A stretch of 64,000 nt of DNA. It comes from Rosellinia necatrix (Eukaryota; Ascomycota; Sordariomycetes; Xylariales; Xylariaceae). The stretch spans positions 806,001-870,000 of the forward strand of contig JAGYVD010000010.1 of NCBI GenBank assembly GCA_021209875.1. Reading direction: 5' to 3'. The notes beneath the pieces are model-generated. The model was not told where the DNA came from. It searched no databases and was given only the letters and a program-made list of their open reading frames with translations. The position numbers and the translations under genes are program-made. Numbering within the stretch: position 1 is the stretch's first letter; each line of letters begins with the position of its first letter. Below are positions 21,816 through 32,958 of this stretch, piece after piece.

Positions 21816-22421
21816 TACGCGGTGGCTGGACTGGCTCCTTCGCTGTCCCCCGTACGCACGTTGACTTGTTTCGAATATCGTAATGTGTAGGATTGGACCT
21901 ATGCGTATGGCAGCAGAATGCGAAAAGGAGGAGAAGAAGAAGAAGAAGAGAAAGAAGCTCAGCCCCAGGTTGTCATGTACACGGCATAGTGTGAGCAAAT
22001 AATTTGTCTTGGTTTAATATTTTACTGTATTTGGCAATCGTGTATGTATGCCTTGATAGGTAAGTCTCGAATTTTCCACCCATATCCCGTAACCTCCAAT
22101 TGTTGCCGATGAGATACTCGGATCTTCGTTGTTGGTCCAACCAAACCAAACCAAGCCAAGCCAAGCCAAGCCAAGCCAGGACCGAATCAGATTATAGCCG
22201 GGTATCTCCAGAAAAAGAATAAGATATGTAACCTGCCATGGCTAATCAGGACAAGAGATCATCAGTCCCCGCACGGTTTAAATCCAACACCGTGGCCGTT
22301 CGCGCATCATGACATTTCCTAACCAACTGTGTAGTGCTCATCTCGCCAAATGTCTTTGACAGCCTGTGTTCGAAACCTTCCCGTCTTGAAGCAACGCGGG
22401 CATGGAGAAGGCGTGGATGTT
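21816..22421. other. Convergent intergenic spacer
   Basis: It contains GAA-rich sequence near 21925-21955 and a (CCAAG)n run at about 22151-22178. No gene is recognised. Confidence 0.6.
22151..22178 (+). repeat. (CCAAG)n pentanucleotide repeat
   Basis: Five to six CCAAG units in tandem, preceded by imperfect CCAAA units. Confidence 0.85.
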
Positions 22422-24095
22422 TCAGGGATCGCCAGTCGGCATGGATAGTGGAAGTGCCGTATTGTTTGAAGTCCCGTTAACCCTCTTTTTCTCCCTCTTG
22501 GCCCATCGAAGACCACAGGCATTGCACAGCGTTTTAGGCCCACTGGGACCTTTCCTCCATTCGGGCGAATCCAGCGTACCTAGGAAAGCACTAAGTTAGC
22601 TACAAACTCATCCATCATCGTATATTCATAAACCTACCGCAGTCTGTGCATACGTATTCTTCTGCGATCTTTAGTTTCTTCTTCTTTTCCCCAGTCTTCG
22701 GATCTCGGTCAACTGGGATGGCTATCCCGATGTCACCTTTGACTAACGTTAGGCTGGAGCTCCCCGTGGTAACACCGCGGCTTCGTTCACCCTCTACGTA
22801 TCGAAGCCCGGTGAGCATCTCGATGGCATCTGTGAAACACGCTCCCTCGTACCGGGCCATCTTGTCACCGATCGAATCCGGTCTGCTCCCCGCCGTAACG
22901 CCTTCCAAATTCTCCCTTGTCAGCCCTCCGTTCGAGGGCCTCTCGGGAGGAGGCATCACCTGAGAGCCGGATACTGTTTGTTTGAAAATGGGTGGATTTT
23001 GAGAGTTGGACATTATGGTATCATCCGATGGGGTAATATCTGAACGGGCCTCTTGAAGCCAACTCTGTTGAGACGCCTCCTCTTCATCTTCCTCCCTACG
23101 TAGCTCGGCGATGCGGCGTCGTAACCTTTCGTTCTCGATCTTGTGCTCTAAAAACGAATCTAGTAACGCTGCGTTCCTAGTCGGATAAGGCCGCGACATG
23201 AGAAAGACGGCCTGGCAGAAGGGCGACCGGTTGCTAGGATTGGGGGCAAATTTGGCGGCCGCAATATGCGCGTGCCCGACGGCTTCGAATATGGCATACT
23301 GCTGGTCTTTTTTCTTCATACGGTAGAACATGCGCAGCGGATTCCCTGTGGCTATGCATTCGTTCATTTCGGATGTGAAGGTGCCGATGTCATCGGGATG
23401 AACAATCTCTTTCAAAAACGTGTCGACAATATCGGCTGCGTCGTACCCAGTAAGCGAATATATACCGGGTGATACATATTTAATTCGACCGTTCGCGTCG
23501 AGGATATGGAATACGTCTTTGAGTTCCTCGACGACTTTGGCAGGCCAGTTTCTACGCTTGGTGAATTCGGTCAGGGCACTCCCGCTCTGGACGGACTGTG
23601 TAGGTTGCTGCATTGGACCCCCAAATCCCGTGTTCGCAGGCGTAGGTCCCCCCACTGGACTGTCATCCGAGCCGGACGAGAACCTCGACGGGCCGTCGGC
23701 GGGAGCCAGGGTGCTTGGCGGGGTCGGATTCGAAACATGCGGGTAGCTCTGCTCTTGGGGAGGGGCCAAGTCACCGTAGTCGTCGAGGTTCATGGGTATA
23801 TCATTGAAATTACTCATATCAAACATGGACATCATGTCATTCGAGACTAACGGATCATTCTGGACGCCCGCATCTAACTATCATGGATGATCAGCGATTA
23901 TGACTATGCTAAACAGACGCGGGTTTGCTGGCAAGCGAATGATTGGGGAATGGCTTCGTTGATGGTTGATGGTTGATGGTGCTGTTCGCATGGCAGTATT
24001 GACGGGGTTGATCCCAAGCTAGAGTGACCTACTGGGTGCATTGGCCCCGGGGCAGCAAAGTCGAAGAACATGGGGTTCTGTTGTCCAGGGTCCAT
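22422..24095 (-). CDS. wc-2: White collar 2: PAS and GATA zinc-finger blue-light/clock regulator
   Basis: Three exons, 24033-24095, 22638-23877 and 22422-22579, give 486 residues. The N-terminus starts [21 protein letters not shown] and is Pro/Gln/Ser-rich. A single PAS domain lies at about 140-250 ([24 protein letters not shown]). A coiled, Arg/Glu-rich segment follows ([17 protein letters not shown]). The last intron splits the first knuckle of the GATA finger, giving [16 protein letters not shown] and then [15 protein letters not shown] (CX2C-X18-CX2C). WC-2 pairs with WC-1 to form the white collar complex, a nuclear photoreceptor and transcription factor that drives light responses and the frq clock. 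A TG-rich microsatellite lies about 0.2-0.3 kb upstream of the start. It is divergent with rad50. Confidence 0.94.
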
Positions 24096-26234
24096 GATTA
24101 CGATACGATGGGGTGCTCGTGTGGTGACAGTGCAGTGTAATTCGAAGTGGGTAAACTATAGCGGCGGCGACGATCTTGCTTTGGCCCTTTTCGACTACCG
24201 ATCACGTATGGGTTGACGATTTCGCATGCGACGAAGCGGGGGGCGGCAGAGAACAGCACTCGCTCTGGGCTTCGGACCAGGCCACACGCATCTGTGTCTG
24301 TGTGTCCGTGGGTGGGCGTGTATGTATGTATGTGTGTGTATGTATGTGTGTGTATGTATGTGTGTGTGTGTGTGTGTGTGCGTGTGTCTGTCGTTCGGTC
24401 CAGACCTTGTGCCGTTGATGTGTGGCGCCAGGTGCCTTCAAAGTTGATCAATTTAAATCAAACACAGAGGCTGCGCAGCACAATAAGCCCAGGAGCAGTA
24501 GTTCAGACTCGGCCGTCGTCGAAGGATCACGGTCTCAGCCGCAAGAGAAGAGAGCGTGTAGGCACCAAATGAAAGATGGGAAAGGGTGGTTTTTTTAAGG
24601 ATGGGATTCCTCATTTTCTCGATAGTTAGGGAAACGGGAAACTTGGAAAAGAGTGAGCGGGAAAAGGCGGGGCAGGGGGGCTATAGTGTGGTATAGGTAT
24701 GCCAAGTACGTCATGCGCGAGGTCTGGATACATAACAGAGACTTAAGTAACTAACTATGGCTCTAGTGGACTTGTCTGCAGACGGATGGTTGGTAAACAG
24801 ATACATCGCACGGGTCAATAGGTAGGTGGCCACAGGCAGGTTCGACCGGTTGATGGTAGTGTCAGTATGGCTATGGCCTCAATTCAGGGAAGACCACCCT
24901 AGGTAAACTACCTGGGGTGGCTTCGTACTTTGCTCGTTGCAGTACACTACTAGTATTACCAGGGTATTAAGTGGGTAGTGAACGGAGCATTTGTTCCTGC
25001 CCTGACCATAATAGGCACCTAAGGTATGTAGGCAGGTAAAATGGTAAAATATGATACTGCTCTAAAATTAGTGTAAGGACAGAATATCTCTAGGACATGC
25101 TTCCAAGTTCTTGGAAACCACACCGTTATGTACCACGGGTATACTATCAGTGATACCTAGACTAGTTAGGGCGGATCGCATTTGAGTCGGCCTGCATCTA
25201 AGGGTATGAAATCCCACTTCAGTCTTTATTAAATTTATATGGGCTTTGGCGACCCCAACCCCACCGTAGATTCCGATGCATATGTGCTGTACTTTGGGTA
25301 ATTTACAAAGGCATTGGGGGGCAACCTGTCCTTGTGTTCTGTCTAGGTACTTAGGGAGGCAGTAGAAGGAAACAGATAAGGCAAGGGCAAACTGGTCGAA
25401 ATTGGCGTGACATCTGTCAATATCATGCACGCACTAAAAACACACCAAACTCTAACCTTAGAATTGGAGGTACATAGGCAATTATAGGGGCCTTTTCTAC
25501 TATGTAATAGCGTGAAGTTCTTTTGAGGGGCTGCCATACATTTGCGTTTGGTAGTCCCATGTGGGACATAACTCCCAGTGCCTGTGATACCAAGGCAGGT
25601 ATCGTAAGATCGACTACATATGCGAGTGCGGGTACACTAATTGCTAGTTAACATGCATAGAGCTGGTACCGAACTTGGTAGGTCTCTTGGCATACACCCC
25701 GCACAGGACCGGGGTAGCTCTGCCTCAAGTAGGTACGAAGTACCTAAGCAAAGTACCTAGCTACCTACCTAAGTGGTAACTACCTATAGTAACCTATCAC
25801 AGCACCCAGCTGCTGCCTGGAGAAAACCCAGTCGGCGACTCAGCACTGGCCAACCATTACCTTGTCTGTGAGACAACTGGTATTATTCATTCTCCCCTGT
25901 CTTAACACTTTCAGCTGAACTAATAGCGCGTCTTCTCCCCATTAAAAAGTTACACCACACCGCGTCTTCCGTCCGCAAGCGCACCGTCTCTGGGTATCTC
26001 AATGGCTCACGTATCGCATAGTGTACAAACCTTGTGCAAATCGTAGATAAAAGGGATACAGTACCTAGGTAGCAACCTGCAGTTCCATCCCTCACCGCTT
26101 CCCGCTACAAGCGCCACGATAGCATCGCCTGTCTGGGAAGCCTACCTCATCTGGGCCAAGGCGGGCGAGAGCAACATACATACGGGGCGGCCGGTGCCAT
26201 CCGATCTGGGAGCCATCCCATCGCGTCTGTCATC
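24096..26234. other. Divergent promoter region between wc-2 and rad50
   Basis: About 2.1 kb. Near wc-2 it holds a TG/TATG microsatellite. Between about 25,700 and 25,800 it holds a dense cluster of TAGGTAC/GTACCTA motifs. No coding exon is supported. The large size fits a regulated wc-2 promoter, but no light-response element could be assigned by eye. Confidence 0.55.
24318..24385 (+). repeat. TG/TATG microsatellite upstream of wc-2
   Basis: Alternating TGTGTG and TATG units run for about 65 bp. On the wc-2 strand this is CA/CATA sequence in the promoter or 5' leader. Confidence 0.9.
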
Positions 26235-29200
26235 ATGTCCAAGATTGATAAGTTGTCCATTACGGGCGTTCGGTCTTTTAGCCACCTCGAGCGGCAGAAC
26301 ATAGGCTTTTTCACCCCGCTCACCCTCATCGTGGGTTACAACGGCTCCGGCAAGACCACCATCATCGAGTGCCTCAAGTATGCCACTACCGGTGAGCTTC
26401 CCCCTAATAGCAAGGGCGGTGCCTTCATCCATGACCCGAAGCTCTGCGGCGAACGCGAAGTCTTCGCTCAGGTCAAACTTCGCTACAACGTCCCGCCTAG
26501 CACAAGCTACGTCGCTACCCGGAGTCTGCAGCTCACCGTGAAGAAGACGGCGAGATCCATGAAGACTCTCGAAGGTACCCTGTACAGCAACCGTGATGGT
26601 GAAAAGGTCTCCGTCTCCTCTAAAGAGGCAAACCTCAATAAGCTAATTTCCGATACCCTGGGTGTTTCGCCGGCCGTTCTCGACGCGGTCATCTTCTGCC
26701 ATCAAGAAGAATCGTTATGGCCTATGAGCGAACCGGCCGCTCTTAAGAAACGATTCGACGAGATTTTTGAGGCGATGAAATACACAAAAGCCATTGAAAA
26801 CCTTAAGGTGCTTCGGAAGAAGCAGGGCGAGTCATTAGCCAAACTAAAGGTAAAGGAGGTCGACGACAAAAGAGATAAGGATAGGGGAGAAAAATGTGAG
26901 GCACGTTCCATACAATTACAAAAAGAGATCGAGACCCTGCGACAGGAGGCTATGGAGCTCCAGAAGCAGATGGACGATGCGGCCCAAAAAGCCAGAGAGC
27001 GACACGAGTCTGCCAACAGTTACCTCCGCATCGTCAATGACCTGCAAATGAAAACGGAGGAACTTCGCATCCGCAAAGCGACTCTTGAAGAGTCCAAGGG
27101 TAGAATGGATGAGGAACTGAACGAATCCGATGATTGGCTACGAGATGCATTGGCGCAATACGAAGAGCGGGTGACCCGGTATGCACAGGATATTGAGGAA
27201 AGCAAAGTCCAGTACAAGGAGTACAAGGAAAGCCTTGATACCTCTCGCAAACAGTTATCCGAGAAGCTTGCTGAGCAAGGCAGACACCAATCCGACAAGG
27301 CGAAGTACGAGCGACAACTTGAATCGCGTGTCCAGCTAGTACAGCAAGCCGCACAATTACACAGCATTCGCGGATTTAGCGGTGATTTGGACGATCAAAA
27401 GGTGCAGGCATTCTATGAGCGCATACAGAAGCTCTTACTGGACAAAAAGCACGAACTCGACCGCATACGCGCTGAAAATGGGAATGAGGTAGACAACCAG
27501 ACAGCAGGCATCACCGAGCTAGAAGGCCAGAAATCAAGATACACTCAGAGCCGAGTCTTCGCAAAACAGAGAATCGTTGCTTGCGAGAAGAGCATTGCCA
27601 CCCTGCAGAGGGAGCTGAATACGGTTGAAGTAGACGAAGGCGCCAAAGCAATCCTCGATTCCGAGTCCAAGGACCTGGATCACCGATTTCAGCAGGCATC
27701 TCAGGATTTACAAAATGCAGATTTGGACCACAAATTGCAGCAAGAGGAAGTACATTTACAGCAACTTGAGAGTGAAAGCAGCAGGCTTAGCCGCGAGCTT
27801 GTAGAATCCACAAGACTCCTATCAGATCGCGCGCAGCTCGAGGTTCGCAAGGAGGAGCTGATGGAGAAAAACCGGAGGCTCGCTACATTAAAAGGCACCT
27901 GGAACCAGAAGCTAGCTACCTTATTTAGTGGGGAGTGGGATCCTACCACGATCGACCGACAGTTCCAAAGCGGTCTGCAGGCTAGAGTTCAAGCTTTAGA
28001 CGAAGCTTCTCGTGAACGTGACGACGCCTTACAGCAACTCAAATCGATCCAAGCGAATCTAGCAAGCGTCAAGGACAAAAATAAGAAACGCGATGGAGAG
28101 ATGATGAGATGTAAGAGTGCCGTAGTTGAGGTGCTCAAAATTGTCGACCCCGACGTACAACTGGGTGTTGAAGCCCTGCCTGCAGAGATCGAGCGCCTTG
28201 AAAGTGATACTCTCACGCTAAGGAACGATTTCTCGTTATCGACAGAGATGAGTAAATATTATGCGAATTGTAAAAGGTCGATGAACGAGAAGAATAAGTG
28301 CGAACTTTGCGAACGACCATTTGTCAATGCGAACGAAAAATCGAGGCTGGCTGCTAAAATTCGAGCTGTTCTCGAAGAATTTGGGAAAGACGAGTTAAAA
28401 GCTGAGCTGGCTGAGAATGAGCAGCTCTTGAGTCAGCTACGCGCAGTCCGCCCTCAAAGCGAGACTTACATGCGCCTAGTCACGGAGAAAAAAGAGGCTG
28501 ACAAGGAACAGCTCGAGATTCAGAATAGAGAAGCCTCCACTATCCGCCGCCTAGAGGAGATGGATGACATTGTCCGCACGAAGCAGGAAGAACGCCAAGA
28601 TTTCGAGTCTATGAGCAAGACTGTCGCCGGCATTTCTCAGATCCACAAGGACATTATGGAAGCCGAGGCCCAGGTTGACCGGATCATGTCCCAGCAGCAA
28701 TCTAGTGGGACAATTAGAAGTACCCAGGAGATTACGGAGCTACAGAACGAATGCGGAGAACAACTAAAAGCCGTGAAAAGTAAGATGAGCAAACTCGCAA
28801 ACGATAGGCAGCGTATGCGAGATGCAGTCAATGCGTTAGAACTTGAGCGCAGCGAGTTGAGAAACAAGTTAAACCATGCAATTCGACAGCTTGAGAGGAA
28901 GAAAGATTACCAAGATCAGATCCTGGCCCAGAAGGATGACATTGCAAAGCAGAAAGACGTTATCCAGCAAGCAGACAAAGACTTGGAATCGGTCGAACCT
29001 GAAATCTCTAAAGCACGCACTATTAGGGATGATATACAGCAAAGGGGCCGCGAGAAGGAGAAAAAAGTTGCGGGCGAGCGAGATGGTCTCTCGGGTTCGG
29101 TAAGTGAGTTAAAGATGATCGATAGTGATATCCAGGGTTACTTGGACCGTGGCGGCCCATCAAGCCTCAAGCACAACGAACAGGCAATTCAAACGCTCGA

Positions 29201-30161
29201 GAAGAGCATCAAACGTATCGATGACGATATGAATTCTCTTGTTGCACGGTCGAATAAGATGAAAGAAGATATGTCGAGCAGCGATAGGGCGAAAAAGAAC
29301 ATCATGGAAAACCTGACCCATCGCAAGGCAGCGCGTGATGTGGACATTCTCAGCCAAGCAGTTTCGGAGTTAGAATCTCGGAGAGCTCACGAGGACTACG
29401 AACGACTTGAGGCAGAAGCTGGCCACTTCGAGTCCCAGCGTCACATAAGGAATGCCGAACGAGGCACCGTCATCGGAACCATGAAATCCAAAGACGAGGA
29501 ACTGGGCCACTTGACGGAGGAGTGGGAAACTCAATATCGACATGCGGCTCAAAACTACCGAGAGACGCACATCAAAGTTGAGACCACTAAAGCAGCCATT
29601 GAGGATCTTGGGCGATACAGCACAGCCTTAAATAACGCCATCATGCAATACCACACTATGAAGATGGAGGAAGTTAATCGAATTTCTGGCGAGCTGTGGC
29701 AGAGCACGTACCAGGGTACAGATATCGACACGATCTTGATCCGGTCGGACAGCGAGGCGACGGGTGGGCGCAGCTCGTACAACTACCGCGTGTGCATGGT
29801 AAAACAGGACACGGAGATGGACATGCGGGGGCGGTGCTCTGCCGGCCAGAAAGTCCTCGCGTCCATCATTATCCGCCTGGCTCTCGCTGAGTCGTTTGGT
29901 ATCGGCTGTGGGCTTATCGCCCTAGACGAGCCTACCACTAACTTGGACCGTGAAAATATCAAGTCTCTTGCCGAATCCCTGCATTCTATCATTAAGGCCC
30001 GTCGCGCCCAGAGCAACTTCCAACTTATCGTTATTACACACGACGAGGACTTCCTCCGGCATATGCGTTGCTCCGACTTCTGTGATGACTTTTGGCGCGT
30101 TAGCCGCGATGAGAAGCAGAACAGCCGCATCGACCGCGAGAGCATTGCCACGATTGTTTAG
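26235..30161 (+). CDS. rad50: DNA double-strand break repair ATPase RAD50
   Basis: An uninterrupted frame of 1308 residues, the normal length for fungal Rad50. Walker A is GYNGSGKTT at residues 34-42. Two long coiled-coil arms (about 180-670 and 710-1080) flank the zinc hook CELC at about 689-692. The ABC signature is CSAGQKVLASIIIRLALAES near 1200, followed by Walker B LIALDEPTTNLD and the D-loop. A conserved basic C-terminus includes the switch His in VITHDEDF. Rad50 forms the nuclear MRX/MRN complex with Mre11 and Xrs2/Nbs1, which tethers and processes DNA ends and activates Tel1. The gene is intronless, with balanced codon use. No frame break or missing motif is seen. Confidence 0.97.
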   Translation: MSKIDKLSITGVRSFSHLERQNIGFFTPLTLIVGYNGSGKTTIIECLKYATTGELPPNSKGGAFIHDPKLCGEREVFAQVKLRYNVPPSTSYVATRSLQLTVKKTARSMKTLEGTLYSNRDGEKVSVSSKEANLNKLISDTLGVSPAVLDAVIFCHQEESLWPMSEPAALKKRFDEIFEAMKYTKAIENLKVLRKKQGESLAKLKVKEVDDKRDKDRGEKCEARSIQLQKEIETLRQEAMELQKQMDDAAQKARERHESANSYLRIVNDLQMKTEELRIRKATLEESKGRMDEELNESDDWLRDALAQYEERVTRYAQDIEESKVQYKEYKESLDTSRKQLSEKLAEQGRHQSDKAKYERQLESRVQLVQQAAQLHSIRGFSGDLDDQKVQAFYERIQKLLLDKKHELDRIRAENGNEVDNQTAGITELEGQKSRYTQSRVFAKQRIVACEKSIATLQRELNTVEVDEGAKAILDSESKDLDHRFQQASQDLQNADLDHKLQQEEVHLQQLESESSRLSRELVESTRLLSDRAQLEVRKEELMEKNRRLATLKGTWNQKLATLFSGEWDPTTIDRQFQSGLQARVQALDEASRERDDALQQLKSIQANLASVKDKNKKRDGEMMRCKSAVVEVLKIVDPDVQLGVEALPAEIERLESDTLTLRNDFSLSTEMSKYYANCKRSMNEKNKCELCERPFVNANEKSRLAAKIRAVLEEFGKDELKAELAENEQLLSQLRAVRPQSETYMRLVTEKKEADKEQLEIQNREASTIRRLEEMDDIVRTKQEERQDFESMSKTVAGISQIHKDIMEAEAQVDRIMSQQQSSGTIRSTQEITELQNECGEQLKAVKSKMSKLANDRQRMRDAVNALELERSELRNKLNHAIRQLERKKDYQDQILAQKDDIAKQKDVIQQADKDLESVEPEISKARTIRDDIQQRGREKEKKVAGERDGLSGSVSELKMIDSDIQGYLDRGGPSSLKHNEQAIQTLEKSIKRIDDDMNSLVARSNKMKEDMSSSDRAKKNIMENLTHRKAARDVDILSQAVSELESRRAHEDYERLEAEAGHFESQRHIRNAERGTVIGTMKSKDEELGHLTEEWETQYRHAAQNYRETHIKVETTKAAIEDLGRYSTALNNAIMQYHTMKMEEVNRISGELWQSTYQGTDIDTILIRSDSEATGGRSSYNYRVCMVKQDTEMDMRGRCSAGQKVLASIIIRLALAESFGIGCGLIALDEPTTNLDRENIKSLAESLHSIIKARRAQSNFQLIVITHDEDFLRHMRCSDFCDDFWRVSRDEKQNSRIDRESIATIV

Positions 30162-31117
30162 ATAATGCTGTCTCACAACGCGGATATCGGCGGAGGCTAT
30201 GTTCGGTCTGATTTTCGATTTGACTTGCTCCGATGTTTTACAAAGTAGCTAGAAGGTAGCTGTTTACATAGCAAGGCGTTTTTTTGTTTTTTTTTTTTGT
30301 TTCACTCTCGCGCAGTGTCATTTAATCATGGCTTGTTGCCCGATATTTCGGCCCCGGGATAAGGGGCCGGGGACCACGCCTCTCGCACTACGTACTTGCT
30401 ATAGCCGATTGACGTACCCCTTAAATTAGGCCTTGCTACTTTGCGCCGTTGTTGTGATGCTGCTCTACTTCAAATTCAACTTCGAGGATAGTATACCCGA
30501 TGTAAACTTAAGGGAGGTCACGAGGACAGTGGTTGGCGATATGTTGGTTACAAGTAAATAAATACATTACCGCAGCTACTCCTAGTCTCTCAAGCTTGAT
30601 CCGGGGAGTTTTATTCTTTACAATATTCGCAGTTGCTGTCTATCTACTACAATACCCTCATTCTAGTTCCATCCCAAGGTAAACAAACAGTCACTGATAG
30701 AAACGAGCTCTAGCCAGGCTACTCGCAGCATATGGATAGGTATCTGGCCAATTCAGGCCGAGGGTCAAGTCTGATAGCAATTCATTTATTGCCTAGATCT
30801 GTTTCTTGTCTCATTTCAATCGCATAGTGTCGTGTCATGCTCGTCAAAGATTAATGTTTGATTCGAATTGACCTCGTTCCATCCCACTCATAACTCATTT
30901 CGCCAGGACACCGTACAGAAAAAATCATCCCAGTTTGGTCTGTTGTAGGCTTAGACACACTTTGTTTTACCCACTTTCATTTTGCGCTTTGCATTCTCGC
31001 TCTAGATCTGCTCTATCCGCGCTTTGTCTATCCCTGGCCGCGTAGCTTCCCGGGTCCAAATTCCCTCACATTATAGATGTGAGCGATTGGGCCTGCTCGG
31101 GGTAACTGGAGAGGGCC
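30162..31117. other. Convergent intergenic spacer
   Basis: A T-rich tract at 30280-30300 lies just after rad50. No gene is recognised. Confidence 0.6.
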
Positions 31118-32958
31118 TCAGTTCTTGTCCATGGCATGTCCATGGTCGTTATCTTTGCTCCCGGCTTCGGTGTCAGTGGACGCAGAACCTATATCTCCAG
31201 GGGATGAACTCGCATCATCCTTGAGCTTCTTGCTCACAGAACCTCCGAGCTCATCACCCGCGTCACGCTTGGGTGTTAAGGTCCGCACTTCCCGTCCATT
31301 CTCCTCAACATCCATCTTGTCACCATCCAGGCTGTCACTAGGATTTCCCTCGCTCTTCGAAGAGGTTGAAATATCCAGGGGTTTGCGGCCCACTGCGGCT
31401 TGGACATCGATTCCCTGTCTCATGCCGCCTGCCGTAATCGTGGTGGAAAGGGTCGATGATGTCGTAGCCTGCGGACCTAGGTCGTCGGCCCCGATCTCCT
31501 CGGGGCCGCGCGCATGCGGTTTCCCATCGTCTTCGGCATTCCCGCCGTGGATGGACCCTATCGCGCCTAGTACGTTGTCAGCGGCGGCGTCCACACTCTC
31601 CCCTTCGAGAGTTGCGGAGGACGGTGTTGACATGGTATTGGATGCGGAGCTCGGTGAATCAGGGGATTCTGCCGAGGGAGAGGTACGGGCTTGGCTCTGA
31701 GATTGCGCTAGCACTCGTTGCTGGTGAATACGTGCTTGAATCTGCTGCTGTGCCGCGGCGCTCGCATTGGATCCTGGTTGAAGGTGATGGCTAGGTACCA
31801 ACTGGCTAACAGGGACAAGGCCTGCTTCCTGCTCTTGTCGTAACGACTCACCTTGGGTCACACTCACGCCCCGGGCGCCCATGGATGGGATGCCATTAAC
31901 CGACACCGAGACAGTCTCAATGCTCCCAACGCCATTGGGCCCGTCAATTCTCTCGGTACTTTCGGTCCGTACTTCCCCTTCAAACTCCGCCGGTACTTCT
32001 TGAGAGGAAGCTACAGGTTGTGCTTGCTGAGGCGGGGATACCCGCGTTGCCTGTGCTGATGGGCCTGTGACCGGCCGTTGGGCGTGCGAAAGCCACGGAA
32101 TTGGGGTGAGAAGAGCGCCCCCAAGCGCCTCGTCGCTTCCGGGAGAAACCCAGGTTGATAAACGGGACGATGTCTCCAGCGCACCGTTTACCTGGCTACC
32201 TGGTACCTCGACATGGGTTGACGGTAACGGGTATACATTCAACCCTGATGTGACATGAACCACACGATCAAGAGCATGAAGGTAAGTGGCCAGCGACCGA
32301 TAGTGCTGCTTCGGGGTTATCACAAGCTCCGAGATACGTTGTATGGTGTGTGGAGGGTATGTAGGGAATGTGGATTTGAGGGATGATGTGATCTCAGAGA
32401 GCATGGAAGCAAGCTGCGGCGGCAAGGCACCTGGCGGTGGCGGGAGGGAAGCCGAGGTAGGAGGGGGAGGAAGTGCGGTGGTCCGCAGTGCAACGGGGGT
32501 GTTCTCCTTGTTGGTGTCGGACGACGGGCTGGATATACGGGGCTCGGTAGGCGAAGATGGCAACGGGGCGAGGAAGTGCTCCGGCAAGTCGGAGTCGGGA
32601 GCGCGTGGCAGCGATGATGGGATGGTTGCTGCCGACGACAAGGGGACCGGCGGGGGCGGTGGCGGTGGCAGGTTGGGTATCGGAAACTCTTCGAGGGCGA
32701 TCTGTTACCTGTGTATCAGCCTCTGTTGGTTCACAACAAGCCACCTGGGCAGCTATAGCTGCCGGCGAGGCTGTGGTGCCAGACCTTCTCAACACGCGCG
32801 ATCACACGCGGTAGCAGAGCAGGCCACATGGAGCTGTCGAGCCAGAAGTAGTCAGTGCCTGTTTCACGATCCGACAGAAGACCGAATATTGAAGCTCACT
32901 AATCCATGGACCGACCCGCGGCAAGGCCTTGGAGAATCTCGTCGTCGTCAATTTCCAT
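31118..32958 (-). CDS. PSY4: Protein phosphatase 4 regulatory subunit (PPP4R2/Psy4-like)
   Basis: Three exons, 32900-32958, 32785-32833 and 31118-32701, give 563 residues. The first two exons are 59 and 49 nt and read MEIDDDEILQGLAAGRSMDY then SMWPALLPRVIARVEK. The third continues IALEEFPIPNLPPPPP. This start plus the segment FPTYPPHTIQRISELVITPK and HYRSLATYLHALDRVVHVTSG is the PPP4R2 core. The remaining 350 residues are a Ser/Gln/Pro-rich disordered tail with acidic patches. The subunit directs PP4 phosphatase, in yeast to phospho-H2A and Rad53 after DNA damage. The chosen acceptor before exon 2 has a CTGAC branch 19 nt upstream and keeps the phase; a nearer acceptor gives a stop. The second intron uses a weak GTCTGG donor, so that junction is less sure. 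Confidence 0.78.

Noticed and set aside
26500..30151. Many minus-strand frames inside rad50
   Set aside because: They are antisense shadows of a conserved uninterrupted coding sequence.
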